DNA from: Gaeumannomyces sp. JS-464 | Lineage: Eukaryota > Ascomycota > Sordariomycetes > Magnaporthales > Magnaporthaceae | Length of the DNA: 64,000 bases | Reading direction: 5' to 3' | NCBI GenBank assembly: GCA_002197995.1 | Contig: NGZR01000006.1 | Span: 248,001 to 312,000 of the forward strand | Shown here: positions 59,639-64,000 of the stretch, in pieces | Layout of the letters: every line of letters begins with the position of its first letter | How positions within the stretch are numbered: position 1 is the stretch's first letter | The notes under the pieces: generated by a model | Seen by the model: the letters and a program-made list of their open reading frames with translations, nothing else | Databases searched by the model: none | What the model was told of the DNA's origin: nothing | Program-made: the position numbers and the translations under genes

Positions 59639-60372
59639 AAAGGGATGTCTGGGCTAACAAAGGGCTGGATGGAGCCGGCCTTTTTGCAGATTACCTCGCA
59701 TCCTTTTCTACACCGTCGCCATGGGACATTCCCCTCCCTATCCCCGAGGTGAGGTTGTAACCCATCGATCGGGGCTCTGACGGCTGAATCCTACGGCAAC
59801 AGCCTCGCGGTGACAGACAAGCGCTCCGTGTTTCCTCGCGTCCTATTGGCGTTTGGGACATCTCAAAAGCTATCATCTCAGCCAGCGGACCAGATTTGAA
59901 AGTTTTGGCGTGTATTTTGGATCGCGGGCTGAGATGATTCTTTTTGGGGTATCCCAGGTATCTGGCTTCTGTGAGAGAAGACACCAGGCGGTTGAAGCAG
60001 CGTACGCACGATTGTAGCAAAAGAAGTCGCCATCGAGCCTGTAGAAGTCAACCCATGTTTTCCACTGCTCCGACTCGAGTCCATGGCTTGTTTTCCCTGT
60101 GTCGTTTAGGTATATGACTTCGGTGTAGGCATATGTGTCATGTGTCGTCTTTCCGCGTTTGGTCGTCGGCGAGTGAGAAGCTGTGATCTTGGGGCCCCCT
60201 AGGATTCTCCCATCGCATCCACCGTTGTAAGCACCAACATGCCAGGAGTTCGTGCTTGGTCGATTTCGTCATGAAGATACCGACGCATTTCCTTGTTGAG
60301 GAGAAAGAGAAACCGTAGCCTACACGGGGTGAGTGGCAGACACCGCCAGTTGCCACAAAAGGAAGGAAATGT

Positions 60373-60377
<5 letters not shown>

Positions 60378-60408
<31 letters not shown>
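60378..60408. repeat. A31 homopolymer
   Basis: Intergenic A run. There are no target-site duplications or retroelement sequence around it. Confidence 0.9.
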
Positions 60409-60409
<1 letters not shown>

Positions 60410-60472
60410 AAGGCAGGTGAGGAGATCGCTCCTCGATCTCGGCATAATGAAGATCCAAGGTGAGTGAGTCCG

Positions 60473-60484
60473 ACCTAGGTAGGT
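60473..60484. repeat. ACCTAGGTAGGT motif
   Basis: Member of the dispersed TACCTA/TAGGTA motif family. Confidence 0.65.
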
Positions 60485-61155
60485 GACACCACCGGCCGGG
60501 CGAAATCTGACCTGGGTCTCGGGGGTGGCCGAGCACGCATCGGGGAGCACAAGTCGGATAAAACGGCAGCCATAGGAAGGGGTGGGAAGCAAGTACATTG
60601 GTGGGCAAGCCTGTATTTTATAGGATGATGTGAGGCTTTCTAAATTTAGACATCTTATCTCTGTTTTTTTTTTCTTCAAGTTTTTTACATCTTCGCGAGC
60701 CCAAGGTAGGTGGGCAATTGCAAACATCTTGGGTTAGGTATCGGCGCGGGCGAGCCGCCTGCAGAAACCCAATGAGGGATCCGGCGGATGGATTTGATGC
60801 TTTGTGGTTGGTACTATGACGCGCATTGTCGTGGCGCGGCTGGCGTTCCGGGGACCAGGCTAGAAAGAGGTATGTATATGTAGCATATCCCATACATACA
60901 CAGGTGACAAAAGCACACGAGGCGATGCGGCATGTTCGCAAACGAGACTAGGTCACGCCACCAGCGGGTACCCTCTACGCAGACACATGGCAAATAGTCA
61001 AAAAACCACAAAGGTATAGGTAAACAGTACATACAGTATGTAGAAATCCCGTGAGTGCTTTCGTGTGCATGACAGACCGCGCGCGAGAGGCTACCACTTG
61101 CTACTACCCACCCTAGGGCGAGTTTCGAAAACAAGCTAGGCCCGTCAAACCAGCG

Positions 61156-61177
61156 TTTTTTTTTTTTTTTTTTTTTT
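61156..61177. repeat. T22 homopolymer
   Basis: Intergenic T run, no associated feature. Confidence 0.85.
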
Positions 61178-63017
61178 GGTTCCTTGTCCAAATAGGAAAT
61201 CCAAACGGACTACGTTTTCTCAAACCAAGACTGGTTAGAAAAGTCAACGGGGCCCCGAAGCAACGGCGGGCGAAGCCGCCCAGCCCGTTCACCCGCTTTT
61301 CGCCTTGCGCGCCTGGCGCTGGTCCCTGGATCTTGTGTGTGTCATCGTGCATGGAGCTTTTCCACGGCCTTTCCCGCCCACACACATACACTGGAGGAGC
61401 TGCATCCTCGTGTGCGGCGATGCCTCTTTCGTGCACCTATAAAACTTCACACACGCAAACCCACATGGAAATGTGAGAACAAAAGCAAAACGATCCGAAA
61501 AAAAAAAAAAAAAAAGGAAACGAAAAAAAATAAAAATGATGAGCTATAATGGGGAAAGAAGAGAGCAACTATCATACACAGGCAGGTTAGGTGGTGTTAG
61601 CGTGGCGGATTTGGAATTATTTCGAACCTCTCTGCTCTCTCTCCCACCACTCGTTTGCCTCCAATGCCCAGTCCACAGCCACTTCGCCGCCTTCTTTTTT
61701 TCTCGTTGTGTTCCCTTTTCTTCTTTGTTCTCGTCCACACACCGGTAATGAACGACACGCAGCGATGTATTATCATGCGTGTCTCCCTTGGCCCCTGCCT
61801 TCCCAATGTCCGACGCATGGTGCTCGTCCTCTCGGCTTCATGAACTCTCAGACGATGGTCAGGTTCAAAATGGTAGTGTAGTCTTCTCCTGCATTCCAGG
61901 CCGATGTCGTGACTGACGCTCGGTCCGCAAGTATCGAGATTGAATGCGCGAGCCGTAGGAAAGAGATATGCGCCATGGCTGGATCTGGGATGGACGATGC
62001 AGGTGGGATCTCTCCGATGGTGGCCGATAGTCCGTCCTTCTCCAAACGCCCCTCCGACCAAGCCTGTCCCGAGGGGGTCATCATCATCCCGTCGTGATAA
62101 CCATGAGAAACGAATCCGCGATGCCTGCGACTCCATTGTCCCCCTCAACTCCAAGCGGCGTGTTGCTTTGATGCCTCAGCACCAAAGGAACCCCGTGAAG
62201 CCGCAAGAACCAACGGAAAAGCTGTAGGGCCCTCCAAATCATCAACCGCAGCTCGTTCCGCCTGACGCCCATCCCAAGAGTATAGCTAGAGAAACAAGTA
62301 GAAAAGAAAAAAAAAAAAAAAAGTGTAAAAGAAAACAAGTGTCAAACATGACCTCTCACTCAAACTGCTCACGCGCAGCAAACCTTTTTTTTGTTGAACG
62401 TGGCGCGTCGCCACCGTGTCCATCTTGCTTGGTTTAGCCGGGTTGATAACGTCGCGAACAGCGTCGAAAACCCATGCAAAAGGGAAATGTGCCGTGGTAA
62501 TCTGGGGGCGCGAACCAAGTGAAGAAAAATCAATGGCGTTCTTTCCTCTCTGATGGATGGGGTGCACAATGTTGTTTGTCCAGCAATGGCCGAGCCCCTG
62601 CCCAACTCGCATCGTTGCGAGGCTGTGATGAAGGCGAAGATCAGGCAAATCCTGCATCTGCATCACCCAAAAGGGCTGCAGGACATATAGCAGCATGTTG
62701 ATAGGCAAGGCCAGAAGCGGCCACCCAATGTGCGTGCCAGAGAGGAAAGGAGAGTGAGTTTGGGCGCGAGTGGCCGCTCGGCCGCCAGATGACTTCCCCA
62801 TAGATGGTCGATCAGATTGCACTGATAATGATGATTATGGGTGTGTAAGGGGGAGGGGCTTGAATGCGTAGATGACATGAGGCTCGGAAACAAGCAAGGG
62901 CTACATCAGGTCCTTCGAGTATGCATTAGATGCAAGGGGTATCGGTATAGTAATCGATGCTGAACGCAAACGACGTCCGCGGCGGTAGCAGACAGATCAG
63001 CCGGCGCACCCCGGACC

Positions 63018-64000
63018 CTATGACTGGTGCGAGGTGTGCTGCGGCATGCCCGACTGCGGCGGCATCCTGTATGATGCGCCCTGTTGTTGGACGTAGGTCT
63101 GATACGCCATCGCACTGGGGTCCATGCCAGGCATGTTGTACTGAGGCATCCCGTGCGGGTGCTGTGACATTCCCGGTGGCCTTGGGGCTTGCTGTGGCAT
63201 GTTGGTGTTGGGAGCCTCCTCTGGCGAGTCGATTTGGCCATCATCGACGCCGTTCTCGTTTCCGGGAGCCGGCTCGGGCGCATTGAGGCATGCCTGAAGT
63301 GGAGAGACATGTTAGAGTCCAGGACCGACACGGGGGATCAGAGGAACGCACGGGGCCGTGCCACGCGCATCCACAACGCGACAACGACCACGCGCAGTCG
63401 GCAACACGTACCTGAATCAAGTTTTTGCCCTCGGCTTTTGTGACCAATGGCTGTAGCTTCGGCGTGGTAAACGTGTAGACCAGACCGGTCTCGGAGACGA
63501 CGAGAAGGAGAACCTGAGTTCCGGTAAGGACGGACAGCTCGTAGGCCTAGGATGAAAGAAGCCGACGCGTTAGCGGAAGGGACTGGCTGGCTGGCTGGCT
63601 GCGCGGATCACAATACAACGTGACAATGGTGAGGGAAATGACAGCGAGGGCAATGTCGCGTCGAGTCGACAGAAGTAAGGCAATGCGCTCGAGGGGAAAG
63701 CCCGGCCGGGGCGAGGTGTGAAAAGTCTTTTTTGGTCTGAACGAACCTTCTTCATGATTCCGGCCTTGCGCTTAGAGAAGGTGATGTGGCGACGCGACTT
63801 GTCATTAATAAACTTGATCTCGATCTTCCTCCTCTCGCGGCCGCCCTTGTCGTCGTCATCATCATCGTCGTCGGCCGCGCTGGCGCGCTGGCGCTTCACG
63901 CCTCGGCTCTCTCCGGCGGGCGCGTTGCCGTTGCCGATAGAATGCGCGTCGTCGCCGAGCTCCGTGGGGGAGGTCTGCTCGTGCTGGTCTGTGATGTCGG
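63018..64000 (-). CDS. mcm1: Mcm1 MADS-box (SRF-type) transcription factor, 5' end cut
   Basis: Mcm1 binds CArG-type DNA and works with partners such as Ste12 in mating, cell cycle and development. Exons on the minus strand are 64000-63747, 63546-63412 and 63293-63018. Introns are 200 and 118 nt. The first contains a (CTGG)n tract near 63582-63602. The visible part is 220 aa. By analogy with related proteins that begin Met-Ala-Asp, the start codon would lie about four bases beyond the window edge. After an Asp8 run comes the SRF-type MADS core RRKIEIKFINDKSRRHITF and KRKAGIMKK, joined by splicing to AYELSVLTGTQVLLLVVSETG and TFTTPKLQPLV. The C-terminal half is rich in Gln, Pro and Met and ends HTSHQS. 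Length and sequence fit the filamentous-fungal Mcm1 family. Confidence 0.93.

Larger units (their letters stand above)
59639..63017. other. 3.4 kb region downstream of Mcm1, no gene seen
   Basis: It contains the Mcm1 3' end (minus strand), homopolymer runs near 60378 and 61156, and one CCTAGGTAGGT motif at 60473. Frames of up to 185 codons look random. Confidence 0.55.

Overview
The window looks like nuclear DNA of a filamentous ascomycete (Pezizomycotina, most likely a Sordariomycete). The evidence is short GT-AG introns (55-200 nt) that mostly carry a CTRAC-like branch site just before the acceptor, GC-rich codon use, and fungal gene families such as a FlbC-type conidiation factor, a peroxisomal malate synthase and an Mcm1 MADS protein. 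Species cannot be told from this sequence. I found no rRNA, tRNA, transposon or CRISPR array.

Layout from left to right: MRS2 mitochondrial Mg2+ channel (+, 235-2173); a gene-free stretch of nearly 10 kb; a PCL-type cyclin (+, 13477-15740) behind a pyrimidine-rich leader with several upstream ORFs; SMC5 (-, 19370-22807), head to head with a GIN4/HSL1/Nim1-type kinase with a C-terminal KA1-like domain (+, 24421-28366); fumarase (+, 29814-31661) followed in tandem by malate synthase (+, 33323-35132); a second desert of about 12 kb; a FlbC-type C2H2 factor (+, 49798-51441); a Ctr copper transporter (+, 56757-57486); a doubtful small spliced ORF (59095-59638); and an Mcm1 MADS-box gene (-) that runs off the right edge about four bases short of its start codon.

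Gene density is low, at eight complete confident genes plus one cut at the edge in 64 kb. The two deserts lie upstream of regulators (cyclin and FlbC). Several products act in cell cycle, genome maintenance or morphogenesis (cyclin, Smc5, Nim1-type kinase, FlbC, Mcm1). Fumarase and malate synthase both make malate, in the TCA and glyoxylate cycles.

The most striking signal is upstream of FlbC. From 47089 to 49797 (2.7 kb) the + strand has no ATG at all, while I counted 29 CAT triplets in the same stretch. The ATG-free zone begins beside a TATATAG element at 47235 and ends exactly at the inferred start codon. This suggests a very long 5' leader under selection against upstream start codons. 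Three genes (fumarase, SMC5, kinase) carry single-base frame breaks. Each fits the loss of one base, mostly in a short G or C run, and is most likely a sequencing or assembly error rather than gene decay.
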